Assembly (NCBI GenBank): GCA_002163135.1
Contig: MAAN01000011.1
Location: 186,001 to 250,000 of the forward strand
Direction: 5' to 3'
DNA: 64,000 bases
Source of the DNA: Alphaproteobacteria bacterium 46_93_T64
GTDB lineage: Bacteria > Pseudomonadota > Alphaproteobacteria > Sneathiellales > Sneathiellaceae
In this document: positions 9,158 to 18,909 of the stretch, in pieces
Numbering within the stretch: position 1 is the stretch's first letter
Layout: every line of letters begins with the position of its first letter
Notes under the pieces: generated by a model
Databases searched by the model: none
What the model saw: only the letters and a program-made list of their open reading frames with translations
Told to the model about the DNA's origin: nothing
Made by a program: the position numbers and the translations under genes

Positions 9158-9376
9158 ATGCTGTCGCCGATAAAAATCATTTTGCTCCTTTTGGTAATAG
9201 TCGGGGTTTTTACGATTTCAAAAATCGTCCGCAAAACTATCGCTGGACGGGCTGAGAATGATGAGATTTCGGAGGGAGAAAGCCGCAAACCCTCAAAATC
9301 CTCAACAGATCTAGTCCAATGCCCCGACTGCGGAACCTTTGTTGCGTCTCTGGAAGAGCACAACTGCGATACTTGA
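9158..9376 (+). CDS. small membrane protein with C-terminal zinc-ribbon-like tail (PP0621-like)
   Basis: 72 aa. One N-terminal membrane segment (IKIILLLLVIVGVFTISKIV), a polar linker and a Cys-rich end VQCPDCGTFVASLEEHNC that could bind zinc through CxxC plus His/Cys. The layout matches the PP0621 family of small membrane proteins. It lies 32 bp after the S49 peptidase and before glyQ, so probably belongs to the same transcription unit. Function unknown. Confidence 0.72.
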   Translation: MLSPIKIILLLLVIVGVFTISKIVRKTIAGRAENDEISEGESRKPSKSSTDLVQCPDCGTFVASLEEHNCDT

Positions 9377-9468
9377 TGGCATTTTAGAGGCATCGCTTTA
9401 TTGACCCCGACAAATGGGGGCTCTATGTTGCACCGCACCTATTATTAACAAGAATGTGGTCAGATTAC

Positions 9469-10362
9469 ATGTCGGCTAATGCAGCTTCGGCGCCTACTTC
9501 CTCGTTTCAGGACCTAATCCTGACGTTACAACATTTCTGGGCAGAGCAAGGATGTATCATCCTGCAGCCATACGATATGGAGGTTGGGGCAGGGACATTT
9601 CATCCGGCAACAACTTTGCGTGCGCTCGGCCCTGAACCATGGAAGGCCGCATATGTTCAGCCTTCACGCCGTCCAGCTGATGGCCGATATGGTGAGAACC
9701 CAAACCGTGGCCAGCATTATTATCAGTTCCAGGTAATCTTGAAGCCGTCCCCTGAAAATATTCAGGAACTCTATTTACAAAGTCTTTATGCCCTTGGCAT
9801 AGATCCTAAAAATCATGACATTCGGTTTGTTGAAGATGATTGGGAAAGCCCGACACTGGGCGCTTGGGGACTTGGCTGGGAAGTTTGGTGTGACGGCATG
9901 GAAGTAAGCCAGTTCACTTATTTCCAACAAGTTGGTGGCTTCGACTGCAATCCTGTAGCGGGTGAACTTACCTATGGATTAGAGCGTTTGGCCATGTATG
10001 TGCAGGGCGTAGACAGTATGTATGACCTTAAGTGGAACAATGATGGGGTCACATACGGCGACGTTTTCTTGCAAAATGAGCAAGAGATGTCTGCCTATAA
10101 TTTTGAGCATTCTGACCCTGATATTCTATTCCGCCAATTTGAAGATGCTGAGAAGCAATGTAGTCAGATTTTGGCTGCAGGTCTCGCGTTACCAGCCTAT
10201 GACCAATGCATGAAAGCCAGTCACGTATTTAACTTGCTCGATGCGCGCGGCGTTATCAGTGTCACCGAAAGGGCCGCCTACATTGGCCGAGTTCGGACAT
10301 TGGCAAAAGGCTGTGCGGAACAATGGCTTAGAAATCGTGGCCATCTGGATGGGGAAGCGTAA
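9469..10362 (+). CDS. glyQ: glycine--tRNA ligase alpha subunit
   Basis: Class II aminoacyl-tRNA synthetase alpha chain of the bacterial tetrameric (alpha2beta2) GlyRS; it holds the active site that activates glycine. Nearly invariant segments are visible: [54 protein letters not shown] and FQVILKPSP. From the ATG at 9469 it is 297 aa; the ORF track starts five codons earlier at 9454, and the family N-terminus does not settle which is used. Two bases separate it from glyS. Confidence 0.97.
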   Translation: MSANAASAPTSSFQDLILTLQHFWAEQGCIILQPYDMEVGAGTFHPATTLRALGPEPWKAAYVQPSRRPADGRYGENPNRGQHYYQFQVILKPSPENIQELYLQSLYALGIDPKNHDIRFVEDDWESPTLGAWGLGWEVWCDGMEVSQFTYFQQVGGFDCNPVAGELTYGLERLAMYVQGVDSMYDLKWNNDGVTYGDVFLQNEQEMSAYNFEHSDPDILFRQFEDAEKQCSQILAAGLALPAYDQCMKASHVFNLLDARGVISVTERAAYIGRVRTLAKGCAEQWLRNRGHLDGEA

Positions 10363-10364
10363 AT

Positions 10365-12422
10365 ATGAGTGAATTGCTGCTGGAGTTATTCTCCGAAGAA
10401 ATCCCTGCGCGTATGCAAACAAAAGCTGCCGGTGACTTAGCGCGTCTTGTGACCGCTGGTCTGAAAGAGGCTGGCCTTGAATATGCTGCGGTTACGTCAT
10501 ATTCAACTCCCCGCAGGTTGACACTTGTGCTTGCGGGCCTGCCGACGGCGCAACCTGATAAATCGGAAGAACGCCGTGGTCCGCGTGTCGGTGCCCCTGA
10601 TAAGGCGCTTGAAGGGTTTTTGAGATCCACTGGCCTTACCAAAGAACAGCTTGAAGAGCGAGAAACTCCAAAGGGCGCTTTTTATTACGCTGTGATCGAG
10701 ACGAAAGGGGGGCAGACCGCTGATGTTCTTATGACGGTTCTACCTACCGCTCTTTCCGCATTGCCGTGGGCAAAGCCGATGAAGTGGGGAGATTATAAGG
10801 CACGTTGGGTTCGACCTCTTCATAATATTTTATGCCTGTTTGACGGAAAATCTCTTCCGATTAAGTGGGAGCATCTCACTGCTAATGATCAAACCTTTGG
10901 TCATCGGTTCATGGCACCAGAAGCAATAACTGTTTCAAGTTCCGCTGACTACGAAGCAAAACTGAAATCCGCTTTTGTTGTGATTGAAGACAGTGAACGA
11001 CGTACAATTATTTCCAAGGACGCACATAGACTAGCCAAAGAAGAAAGCTTATCGCTGATTGAAGATGATGGATTGCTTGCAGAAGTTGCTGGACTTGTCG
11101 AGTGGCCAGAAGCTCTTATTGGGGCCATCGATCCTCAGTTTATGGACGTCCCCCACGAAGCTTTAATTTCAGCAATGCGCAGTCATCAGAAATATTTCTC
11201 TCTCTCTGATCAAAATGGCAATATGGCTCCACGCTTTATTACTGTTGCTAATTTGCGTGCAGAAGATGGCGGTAAGAAGATTACGGCTGGTAACGAGCGC
11301 GTATTAAGCGCGCGTCTCGCTGATGCGAAATTCTTCTGGGATCTGGATAAGAAAAATACTCTTGAGAGCCGGGTTGAGGCTTTGGAAAAAGTTGTTTTTC
11401 ATGCCCGTCTTGGAACCGTTCGTGAGAAGGTTGAACGTATTATCAAACTATCAGCTTATATTGCACCGTACGTAAGCGGAGCAGATGTTGCTGATTGTGA
11501 ACGGGCTGCACTTCTATGTAAAGCCGATCTCAGTACCCAAATGGTTGGCGAGTTTGCGGATCTGCAAGGCCTGATGGGACGCTACTATGCAGAGCATGAC
11601 GGTGAGAAACAAAGCGTCGCAACTGCAGTACAGGAACATTATTCACCGCTTGGTCCTGCGGACGTTTGCCCTTCAAATCCAGTGAGTGTTGTCGTTTCGC
11701 TCGCCGATAAAATTGACACGCTTGTCGGCTTTTTCGCGATGAACGAAAAACCGACGGGTTCCAAAGATCCTTATGCACTTCGCCGTGCAGCGCTTGGTGT
11801 TATCAGGTTGATCCTTGAAAACGGACTACGCATGCCACTTGTCAAAGTGTTTGAAGCCGCAGGAGAGCTCCAAAGTGTAGATGGAGCACTCGATGCAGGT
11901 GAATTATTAGCCTTCTTCGCTGATCGGTTAAAAGTTCATCTGAAAGCGCAAAATGTGCGTCACGACTATGTGGCAGCAGTGTTTGCTCTTGGCGGTACAA
12001 GTGATCTTGTGAGGCTCATGGCGCAGGTAAATGCGCTGGCGAGTTTCCTTGGTACTGATGATGGTGCCAATCTTCTTGTGGCATATCGACGGGCGGCAAA
12101 CATCCTTCGCATTGAAGAAAAGAAGGATGGTGTTTCTTACAATCAATTGCCAGATAGCAGCTTGATTAGTGAAGAGGCTGAAAAGACCCTTTTTGACAGA
12201 ATTGAAGAAGTGTCTGGCTTGCTTTCTACGGCTCTTGGAGCAGATGAGTTTGAAGTGGCTGGAAAAGCCGCGGCAACACTCCGCAAGCCTGTCGATGTTT
12301 TTTTTGATGATGTGATTGTAAATGCGGATGACGCAAGTGTACGTGCCAATCGCCTTCGGCTGCTCGCAGCCATTCGAAATTCTCTGGACCAACTGGCTGA
12401 TTTTTCAAAAATTGAAGGTTAG
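10365..12422 (+). CDS. glyS: glycine--tRNA ligase beta subunit
   Basis: 685 aa, the standard length for GlyRS beta, which binds tRNA-Gly and contains an HD-like region and a C-terminal anticodon-binding domain. Recognisable segments: LLLELFSEEIPARMQ at the start, RRLTLVLAGLP, and LADKIDTLVGFFAMNEKPTGSKDPYALRRAALG in the second half. Directly follows glyQ with a 2-bp gap and is followed by ppdK. Housekeeping, cytosolic. Confidence 0.97.
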   Translation: MSELLLELFSEEIPARMQTKAAGDLARLVTAGLKEAGLEYAAVTSYSTPRRLTLVLAGLPTAQPDKSEERRGPRVGAPDKALEGFLRSTGLTKEQLEERETPKGAFYYAVIETKGGQTADVLMTVLPTALSALPWAKPMKWGDYKARWVRPLHNILCLFDGKSLPIKWEHLTANDQTFGHRFMAPEAITVSSSADYEAKLKSAFVVIEDSERRTIISKDAHRLAKEESLSLIEDDGLLAEVAGLVEWPEALIGAIDPQFMDVPHEALISAMRSHQKYFSLSDQNGNMAPRFITVANLRAEDGGKKITAGNERVLSARLADAKFFWDLDKKNTLESRVEALEKVVFHARLGTVREKVERIIKLSAYIAPYVSGADVADCERAALLCKADLSTQMVGEFADLQGLMGRYYAEHDGEKQSVATAVQEHYSPLGPADVCPSNPVSVVVSLADKIDTLVGFFAMNEKPTGSKDPYALRRAALGVIRLILENGLRMPLVKVFEAAGELQSVDGALDAGELLAFFADRLKVHLKAQNVRHDYVAAVFALGGTSDLVRLMAQVNALASFLGTDDGANLLVAYRRAANILRIEEKKDGVSYNQLPDSSLISEEAEKTLFDRIEEVSGLLSTALGADEFEVAGKAAATLRKPVDVFFDDVIVNADDASVRANRLRLLAAIRNSLDQLADFSKIEG

Positions 12423-12459
12423 CCTAAAGTAAACAGCATAGCGAAAAGTGGACAAAAAG

Positions 12460-15138
12460 ATGACAAAGTGGGTTTATTCCTTTGGTGACGGAACAGCTGA
12501 CGGAACAGCTGAAATGCGGAACCTCTTGGGAGGAAAAGGCGCCAATCTTGCAGAAATGAGCAACCTCGGCTTACCAGTCCCCTCTGGATTTACTCTTTCC
12601 ACAGAAGTTTGTACTGCCTACTACGATAACGAAGAAAAATACCCAGAAGAACTTAGCGCGCAAGTCGATGCAGCGATTGAACAAATCGAAAACTCAGTGG
12701 GTGTTCAATTCGGGGACAAAAAGCAGCCGCTTCTCGTCTCTGTTCGCTCCGGCGCTCGGGCTTCCATGCCGGGCATGATGGATACGGTTCTTAATCTTGG
12801 CCTTAATGATGAAACTGTCGAGGGGCTGGCAGAGCAGTCTGGGGATAGACGTTTTGCATATGACAGCTATCGCCGGTTTATCCAGATGTATTCTGATGTT
12901 GTTTTGGAAGTAGATCATCATCATTTTGAAGACCTGCTGGAAATCCTGAAAGAAGAAAAAGGATATTTCCTCGACACGGATCTGGCTGCTGAAGACTGGG
13001 AAAATCTAGTTGGGCAGTTTAAGGCAAAAGTTGAAGAGGAGCTGGGACGCCCTTTCCCACAAAACGTTCAAGATCAACTTTGGGGCGCTATTACAGCTGT
13101 GTTCGGTTCATGGATGAACCAGCGGGCGATTACCTATCGCCGCTTGCACGATATTCCTGCAGCATGGGGAACGGCCGTAAATGTCCAAGCCATGGTATTT
13201 GGTAATATGGGCGATGATAGTGCAACTGGTGTTGCCTTTACACGGGATCCGTCAACAGGTGCAAAACTGTTTTATGGTGAGTTTCTTGTAAATGCTCAGG
13301 GTGAAGATGTCGTTGCCGGTATCCGGACGCCGCAGAACTTGACGAAACAGTCACGGATCGACGCAGAATCTGACGCACCTTCCATGGAAGAGCTATTCCC
13401 AGAAGTTTTCGCGGAACTGGTTGTTGTTTATAAAAATCTGGAAGCTCATTACCGCGATATGCAGGATATTGAGTTTACAGTCCAGCAGGGTAAGCTTTGG
13501 ATGCTGCAGACCCGTTCAGGGAAACGTACAGCGAAAGCTGCATTGCAAATTGCTATCGATATGGTTGAAGAAGATCTGATCACAAAAGAAGAAGCGATCA
13601 AACGAATTGAGCCTTCTTCTTTGGATCAATTGCTTCACCCAACCCTCGATCCGTCGGCTGATAGAAACATCATCGCACGAGGCTTGCCAGCAAGTCCTGG
13701 CGCGGCATCTGGCCAAATCGTGTTCAATAGCGATGAAGCCGAAGCAATGGCGAACGAAGGCAAGTCAGTTATTCTGGTTCGTATTGAAACGAGCCCTGAA
13801 GATATTCATGGAATGCATGCTGCCAAGGGCATTTTAACTAGCCGCGGTGGGATGACCTCTCATGCAGCTGTAGTTGCACGCGGAATGGGCCGTGCTTGTG
13901 TGTCAGGCGCTGGATCTTTGAATATCGATTACCGTGAACAAACCTTGAATGTACTTGGGCAGACTTTTAATAAGGGCGACATTATTACGATTGACGGGGG
14001 AACCGGCGAAGTGATGCTGGGATCCGTTGATATGATCTTACCTGAAATGTCAGGAACGTTTGGCACACTGATGGTTTGGGCCGACGAAATTCGCCGCATG
14101 AAAGTCAGAACCAACGCTGAAACGCCGCTAGACGCAGAAACAGCGCGCAAATTTGGTGCAGAAGGCATTGGTCTTTGCCGGACTGAACATATGTTCTTTG
14201 ATGCCGATCGGATTGTGGCTGTTCGCCAGATGATTTTGGCCGAAGATCTTGCTGAACGTGAAAATGCACTCGCAAAATTGTTGCCAGTGCAACGTGCAGA
14301 TTTTGTCGAACTTTTCCGCATCATGGCTGGCCTACCAGTGACAGTGCGCTTGCTTGATCCACCACTTCATGAGTTCCTGCCAAAAACAAACGAAGAAATT
14401 GATGACTTGGCCGTTGCGCTAGGCGCTGATGCTAAAAAACTTCGTCATCGCGCCCTACAACTCCATGAATTTAATCCTATGCTAGGTCATCGCGGGTGCC
14501 GCCTTGGTATTTCATATCCTGAGATCTACGAGATGCAAGCACGGGCAATTTTGGAAGCAGCTGCTACGGTCAGTAAAGAACTGGGCGAGACAGTTATTCC
14601 TGAGATCATGATCCCGTTGGTTGCGACAGATCGTGAACTTGAAATTCTAAAAGACAAAATTGCGGCAGTTGCGAAAACAATTTCCGAAGAAACAGGCACA
14701 GAAGTAGATTATTTGATCGGGACAATGATTGAATTGCCACGTGCTGCACTGCAAGCCGGAAAAATTGCGAAAGAAGCAGAATTTTTCTCATTCGGTACGA
14801 ACGATCTTACCCAAACCACATATGGCATTAGCCGGGATGATTCAGGTTCGTTCCTTGACGAATATGTTCGGCAGGGAATTTACGAGATCGATCCATTCGT
14901 CTCATTGGATATTGACGGTGTCGGCGAGTTGGTCAAAATCGCGGCTGAACGGGGCCGTGCAACCCGCAAAGATATCAAGCTAGGCATCTGCGGGGAGCAT
15001 GGTGGTGATCCTGCGAGTATCGATTTCTGCGAAGAAATTGGGTTGGATTACATTTCCTGTTCTCCGTATCGTGTACCGATCGCCCGACTTGCCGCAGCGC
15101 AGGCTGCACTTGGTTTGAAGCGGGTCTCAGAAGCATAA
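12460..15138 (+). CDS. ppdK: pyruvate, phosphate dikinase
   Basis: About 892 aa; interconverts pyruvate + ATP + Pi and phosphoenolpyruvate + AMP + PPi. Family segments in order: N-terminal ATP-grasp with NLLGGKGANLAEMSNLGLPVP, the swivelling phosphohistidine domain with GGMTSHAAVVARGMGRACVSG (His carries the phosphate), and the C-terminal TIM barrel with EGIGLCRTEHMFF and FFSFGTNDLTQTTYG. The ORF starts at a GTG (12448), but the ATG at 12460 (MTKWVYSFGDG) is the usual alphaproteobacterial start. Follows glyS, a common pairing in this class. Ends at a strong bidirectional terminator. Confidence 0.97.
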   Translation: MTKWVYSFGDGTADGTAEMRNLLGGKGANLAEMSNLGLPVPSGFTLSTEVCTAYYDNEEKYPEELSAQVDAAIEQIENSVGVQFGDKKQPLLVSVRSGARASMPGMMDTVLNLGLNDETVEGLAEQSGDRRFAYDSYRRFIQMYSDVVLEVDHHHFEDLLEILKEEKGYFLDTDLAAEDWENLVGQFKAKVEEELGRPFPQNVQDQLWGAITAVFGSWMNQRAITYRRLHDIPAAWGTAVNVQAMVFGNMGDDSATGVAFTRDPSTGAKLFYGEFLVNAQGEDVVAGIRTPQNLTKQSRIDAESDAPSMEELFPEVFAELVVVYKNLEAHYRDMQDIEFTVQQGKLWMLQTRSGKRTAKAALQIAIDMVEEDLITKEEAIKRIEPSSLDQLLHPTLDPSADRNIIARGLPASPGAASGQIVFNSDEAEAMANEGKSVILVRIETSPEDIHGMHAAKGILTSRGGMTSHAAVVARGMGRACVSGAGSLNIDYREQTLNVLGQTFNKGDIITIDGGTGEVMLGSVDMILPEMSGTFGTLMVWADEIRRMKVRTNAETPLDAETARKFGAEGIGLCRTEHMFFDADRIVAVRQMILAEDLAERENALAKLLPVQRADFVELFRIMAGLPVTVRLLDPPLHEFLPKTNEEIDDLAVALGADAKKLRHRALQLHEFNPMLGHRGCRLGISYPEIYEMQARAILEAAATVSKELGETVIPEIMIPLVATDRELEILKDKIAAVAKTISEETGTEVDYLIGTMIELPRAALQAGKIAKEAEFFSFGTNDLTQTTYGISRDDSGSFLDEYVRQGIYEIDPFVSLDIDGVGELVKIAAERGRATRKDIKLGICGEHGGDPASIDFCEEIGLDYISCSPYRVPIARLAAAQAALGLKRVSEA

Positions 15139-15155
15139 TCAAAGTCTGATTAAGT

Positions 15156-15194
15156 AAAAAAAGGGCTGGTAGAGTGATCTACCAGCCCTTTTTT
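15156..15194. terminator. bidirectional intrinsic terminator (ppdK / mrp)
   Basis: Perfect 11-bp stem GGGCTGGTAGA / TCTACCAGCCC with a GTGA loop, flanked by seven A on the left and six T on the right, so it can stop transcription from both convergent genes. Confidence 0.92.
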
Positions 15195-15207
15195 AATTTG
15201 TGCTTTG

Positions 15208-16311
15208 TTATTCCACAACGAAAGTAGGGCTTGTATCGGCAAGGCTCGCTTCGATTTTCTCCTGAACCTTGACGGCAATCGCTTTGTAAATTTCGGCGTG
15301 CACACTATCAGGTTCTGTAGCTGTAATTGGTGTGCCAGCATCGGACGTTTTACGAATGTCCATGTGCAAGGGAATTTCGCCCATGAAATCAAGGCCAAGT
15401 TCTGTGGCTGTATCACGTGCACCGCCATGGCCAAAGATATCACTGCGATCTCCGCACGAAGGACACAGGAAATAGCTCATATTTTCAATGATGCCGAATA
15501 CTGGAACATCTACTTTTTTGAACATATTGAGGCCCTTGCGAGCATCCAACAGGGCAATATCTTGCGGCGTGGATACAATAACAGCGCCTGTGAGAGGCAC
15601 ACGCTGCGCCATGGTGAGTTGAGCATCACCAGTTCCAGGAGGCATATCAACAACAAGAACATCCAGCTCGCCCCATTCTACGTCAAATACCATTTGCTGC
15701 AGGGCGCTCATTACCATTGGGCCGCGCCAAATCATGGGGGTATCTTCTTCCACAAGGAAGCCCATAGACATAACTTTAAGGCCCCATTTTTCCATCGGCT
15801 TAAGTTTTTTACCATCAGCCGAACTTGGTTTTCCTGATAATCCCAGCATACGGGGAAGAGACGGTCCATAGATATCAGCGTCCAGCATGCCAACACTTAA
15901 GCCTTGCGCCGCGAGACCGAGTGCAAGATTAACAGCACACGTAGATTTACCAACGCCGCCTTTACCTGATGCCACGGCGACGATGGATGCAACGCCGGGC
16001 ACTTCAGGCTTTTGCGCAGGTTGCTTCGGCGCAGGTTTTTGCGGTGCGGCTGACTGAGAAGATTTTTCTGCTGTTAGAACAACGCTTACAGACTTAACGC
16101 CATTCATGCCGTAAACGGCTTGCTCAGCTTCTTTTCTAAGAACTTCCATCTCACCGGCGTCTGCTGGATCGATTTCCAGTGCAAAGCCGACATTGCCATC
16201 CTTGACCACTAAACCGTTTACCATTCCCAAAGAAACGATGTCTTTACCGCTTTTTTTCTCGATAATTCGGCCTAAATGAGTAAGAATTTCTTGTTCTGTT
16301 ATGTTAGCCAT
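15208..16311 (-). CDS. mrp: Mrp/ApbC iron-sulfur cluster carrier ATPase
   Basis: 367 aa from the ATG at 16311 (MANITEQEIL), which has GGAG nine bases upstream; the longer ORF from 16389 lacks support. The N-terminal MIP18/DUF59 domain (~1-90) is joined by an Ala/Pro/Gln-rich linker to a deviant Walker A P-loop VASGKGGVGKSTCAVNLALG. The CPSC pair (YFLCPSCGDRSD) bridges the Fe-S cluster in the dimer. Acts in the cytosol to load Fe-S clusters on apo-enzymes. Convergent with ppdK, divergent from hflK. Confidence 0.95.
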   Translation of the reverse strand: MANITEQEILTHLGRIIEKKSGKDIVSLGMVNGLVVKDGNVGFALEIDPADAGEMEVLRKEAEQAVYGMNGVKSVSVVLTAEKSSQSAAPQKPAPKQPAQKPEVPGVASIVAVASGKGGVGKSTCAVNLALGLAAQGLSVGMLDADIYGPSLPRMLGLSGKPSSADGKKLKPMEKWGLKVMSMGFLVEEDTPMIWRGPMVMSALQQMVFDVEWGELDVLVVDMPPGTGDAQLTMAQRVPLTGAVIVSTPQDIALLDARKGLNMFKKVDVPVFGIIENMSYFLCPSCGDRSDIFGHGGARDTATELGLDFMGEIPLHMDIRKTSDAGTPITATEPDSVHAEIYKAIAVKVQEKIEASLADTSPTFVVE

Positions 16312-16447
16312 ACTTGAAAACTCCAGCTTTGCTACAAAATGGGTATACAACGCAATGCAGGTACATTGCAGAATTGTTCTGGGTGTCATATAACCCTTGT
16401 TACAATGTTAAGCAATTTTGCTGATTAGATAGAGGAGAGATTATCCC

Positions 16448-17539
16448 ATGCCTTGGAGCAATCAAGGTGGTAATGGCGGTGGTTGGCAAGGCGGCGGCGG
16501 TGGAAATCGCGGCCCATGGGGTCAAGGTCCCAGCGGTCAACAGCCCCCTAACCTGGAAGACATTATCAAAAAAGGTCAAGAAAAACTGAAGGACTCTCTT
16601 CCCGGTGGTGGCGGTGGAAAACTTGGTTTCTTCGTTATTATTATGGTTGCGCTTGTTGGCTGGCTCGCCAGTGGTTTCTACAAAGTTGAAACCAATCAGC
16701 AGGGTGTGGTTCTTCGCTTCGGTGAAAAAGTAGCGATTACACAACCTGGTCTGAACTATCATTTGCCATTTCCGATCGAAACAGTGCTGACGCCTAATGT
16801 TACCAAGGTGAACAGTATTGAAATCGGATTTCGCCAAACACGTTCTGGAGCACAAACTCCATTTACTGCTGAAAGCTTGATGCTGACAGGTGATGAAAAC
16901 ATCATCAATATTGGCTTTACAGTTCTTTGGCGTATTCGGGATGCTAGCGACTTCTTGTTTAACGTTGCGGATCAAGAAACGACCATTCGTGCAGCTGCTG
17001 AAAGTGCGATGCGTGAAGTTGTGGGCCGAACTGAACTCACAATTGCTATCACTGAAGGGCGTCTCGCCATTGAAAATGATGTGCAAGCAAAACTGCAAAA
17101 AGTAGTGGATGTATATGGCCTTGGTGTTGAAATTTCTGAAGTGAAATTGCAAGATTCTGAGCCGCCTGCGCAAGTAATCGACGCTTTCCGTGATGTTCAA
17201 GCGGCCGTAGCCGATAAAGAACGCGCACAAAACGAAGCACTCTCTTATGCCAACGACATTGTGCCTCGTGCACGTGGTCAGGCGGAGATGATGCGTCAGG
17301 AAGCTGAAGGTTATAAGCAACGTGTTATTGCTGAAGCTGAAGGTGAAGCATCCCGCTTTGTATCCATTTATGATGAATATAAAAAGGCACCAGGTGTGAC
17401 ACGCCAACGCATTTATCTTGAAACCATGCAAGAGGTGCTCAAAGGCAAAAATAAAGTGATCATTGATAGTAATGGTACAGGCCAAGGCGTGGTTCCGTAT
17501 TTGCCCCTTAATGAGCTGAATAAAAAGGGAGCGAAATAA
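16448..17539 (+). CDS. hflK: FtsH protease modulator HflK
   Basis: 363 aa. Gly-rich cytosolic N-terminus (WSNQGGNGGGWQGGGGGNRG), one membrane segment (LGFFVIIMVALVGWLASGFY), then an SPFH/band-7 domain with VETNQQGVVLRFGEK and a long C-terminal coiled coil (GQAEMMRQEAEGYKQRVIAEAEG). With HflC it forms a periplasmic cage around FtsH and restrains membrane-protein degradation. AGGAGAG ribosome site upstream. The stop overlaps the first base of hflC (TAATG). Confidence 0.96.
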   Translation: MPWSNQGGNGGGWQGGGGGNRGPWGQGPSGQQPPNLEDIIKKGQEKLKDSLPGGGGGKLGFFVIIMVALVGWLASGFYKVETNQQGVVLRFGEKVAITQPGLNYHLPFPIETVLTPNVTKVNSIEIGFRQTRSGAQTPFTAESLMLTGDENIINIGFTVLWRIRDASDFLFNVADQETTIRAAAESAMREVVGRTELTIAITEGRLAIENDVQAKLQKVVDVYGLGVEISEVKLQDSEPPAQVIDAFRDVQAAVADKERAQNEALSYANDIVPRARGQAEMMRQEAEGYKQRVIAEAEGEASRFVSIYDEYKKAPGVTRQRIYLETMQEVLKGKNKVIIDSNGTGQGVVPYLPLNELNKKGAK

Positions 17540-18417
17540 TGGGTAAGACAATTTCTATTGTTGTCGCAATCATCGTTGTTCTCGGCGGTATTGTTGCCTC
17601 TAGCACCATGTTCACTGTCACTGAAACGCAACAAGCAATGGTTATGCAGTTCGGTAAAGTTGGCACTGTTATCACAAAGCCAGGTTTGCAGTTCAAAGTC
17701 CCGTTTGTGCAAGATGTGATATTTGTTGAAAAGCGTGTAATGGCCGTTAATACGCGCCGAAGTGAAGTTGTTACACGAGACCAAAAACGTTTAATGGTTG
17801 ATAGTTTTGCACGTTTCAGAATTGTTGATCCACTGCTCTATTTCCAATCTTTTGGGAATTTGAACGTGGCGTTTGTTCGTATGGAAACTCTTCTCAGCTC
17901 ACAAGTGAAACAAATTTTGGGCCGTGAAATTCTGACGAGCATCGTATCCGGTGAACGCGCTAACCTGATGAACCAAATCAAAACTCAGGTAAATGCCGAA
18001 ACGGAAAGCCGTGGTCTTGAGGTGTTGGATGTTCGTATTGTTCGTGCTGATCTACCTCAAGCCAACAGTGAGAAAGTTTACGAGCGTATGCGGACGCAAC
18101 GTGAACAGGAAGCACGCGAAATTCGGGCGGAAGGTGCGGAAATTGCGCAGCGTATTCGTGCGAATGCAGATCGTGAAAAGACGGTTATTGTCGCTCAAGC
18201 CAAGAAAGATTCAGAAATCTTGCGTGGTAATGGCGATGGTGAGAAAAACCGTATTTTTGCTGAAGCCTTCGGGCGGGATGAAGATTTCTTCGGATTCTAT
18301 CGTTCCATGCAAGCTTATCGTGAAGCAATTTCAGATGACGACACAACATTAGTTCTGTCACCAAATTCTGACTTCTTCCAGTATTTTGGCTCGCAAGCAA
18401 GAAAATCTGCTGACTAA
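17539..18417 (+). CDS. hflC: FtsH protease modulator HflC
   Basis: 292 aa partner of HflK. N-terminal membrane anchor (ISIVVAIIVVLGGIVASSTMF) and band-7 domain with VTETQQAMVMQFGKVG, followed by the coiled-coil RMRTQREQEAREIRAEGAE and the conserved EDFFGFYRSMQAYREAI end. Starts on the A of the hflK stop with AAGGGAG upstream, so the two subunits are translationally coupled. A strong terminator follows. Confidence 0.96.
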   Translation: MGKTISIVVAIIVVLGGIVASSTMFTVTETQQAMVMQFGKVGTVITKPGLQFKVPFVQDVIFVEKRVMAVNTRRSEVVTRDQKRLMVDSFARFRIVDPLLYFQSFGNLNVAFVRMETLLSSQVKQILGREILTSIVSGERANLMNQIKTQVNAETESRGLEVLDVRIVRADLPQANSEKVYERMRTQREQEAREIRAEGAEIAQRIRANADREKTVIVAQAKKDSEILRGNGDGEKNRIFAEAFGRDEDFFGFYRSMQAYREAISDDDTTLVLSPNSDFFQYFGSQARKSAD

Positions 18418-18437
18418 TTGAGCAAATTTTAAAGACA

Positions 18438-18469
18438 AGCCTGCAGAGGAATACTCTGCAGGCTTTTTT
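18438..18469 (+). terminator. intrinsic terminator after hflC
   Basis: Perfect 11-bp stem AGCCTGCAGAG / CTCTGCAGGCT with a 5-nt loop, running into six T. It sits just before the DUF2065 gene, so that gene either relies on read-through or has its own promoter. Confidence 0.9.
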
Positions 18470-18482
18470 ATTGGAGGTTCTG

Positions 18483-18668
18483 TTGTTAGAAACTGTCCTG
18501 CTAGCAGGTGCGTTAGTTTTGTTTTTTGAAGGTGCGCTCTATGCGCTGTTCCCGGATGGTATGAAGCGGATGATGATATCCGTTCTACAAACATCAAGTT
18601 TAAACTTGCGTATATTTGGCCTGCTTTCAGCGATTTTTGGTGTTGTTTGTGTGTGGTTACTCAAATGA
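18483..18668 (+). CDS. DUF2065 family small membrane protein
   Basis: About 61 aa with two membrane segments: TVLLAGALVLFFEGALYALFPDG and FGLLSAIFGVVCVWLL. The EGALYALFP...MKRMM motif is the DUF2065 signature. The ORF track opens at a TTG (18471), but GGAGG lies at 18473-18477, inside that extension, so the in-frame TTG at 18483 is the better start. DUF2065 genes commonly sit between hflC and degP, as here. Function unknown. Confidence 0.82.
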   Translation: MLETVLLAGALVLFFEGALYALFPDGMKRMMISVLQTSSLNLRIFGLLSAIFGVVCVWLLK

Positions 18669-18909
18669 CTTTAATTTTGTTGAAATAAATAAATCAAATT
18701 TTAAAAGAAATTCGGCAAAAATGGCTGAATACACAATTATGCCATAATTAGCTTCCAGTTAATGATAGATCAGTATCGCGCATGTCGTGGATGGCAATTC
18801 CGTGGATACTGTAAGTTTTGTGTCAAAGAGTAGATACCAGAACGGGACGTTGAAAATATGTTTCAGGATTTTGGGATCTGCATAAGGAATAGATAGAAGG
18901 ACCGTCAAG

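Noticed and set aside
15205-15837. 210-codon plus-strand ORF
   Set aside because: Shadow of mrp on the opposite strand.
16400-17551. 383-codon minus-strand ORF
   Set aside because: Exact shadow of hflK; low-complexity translation with no family resemblance.
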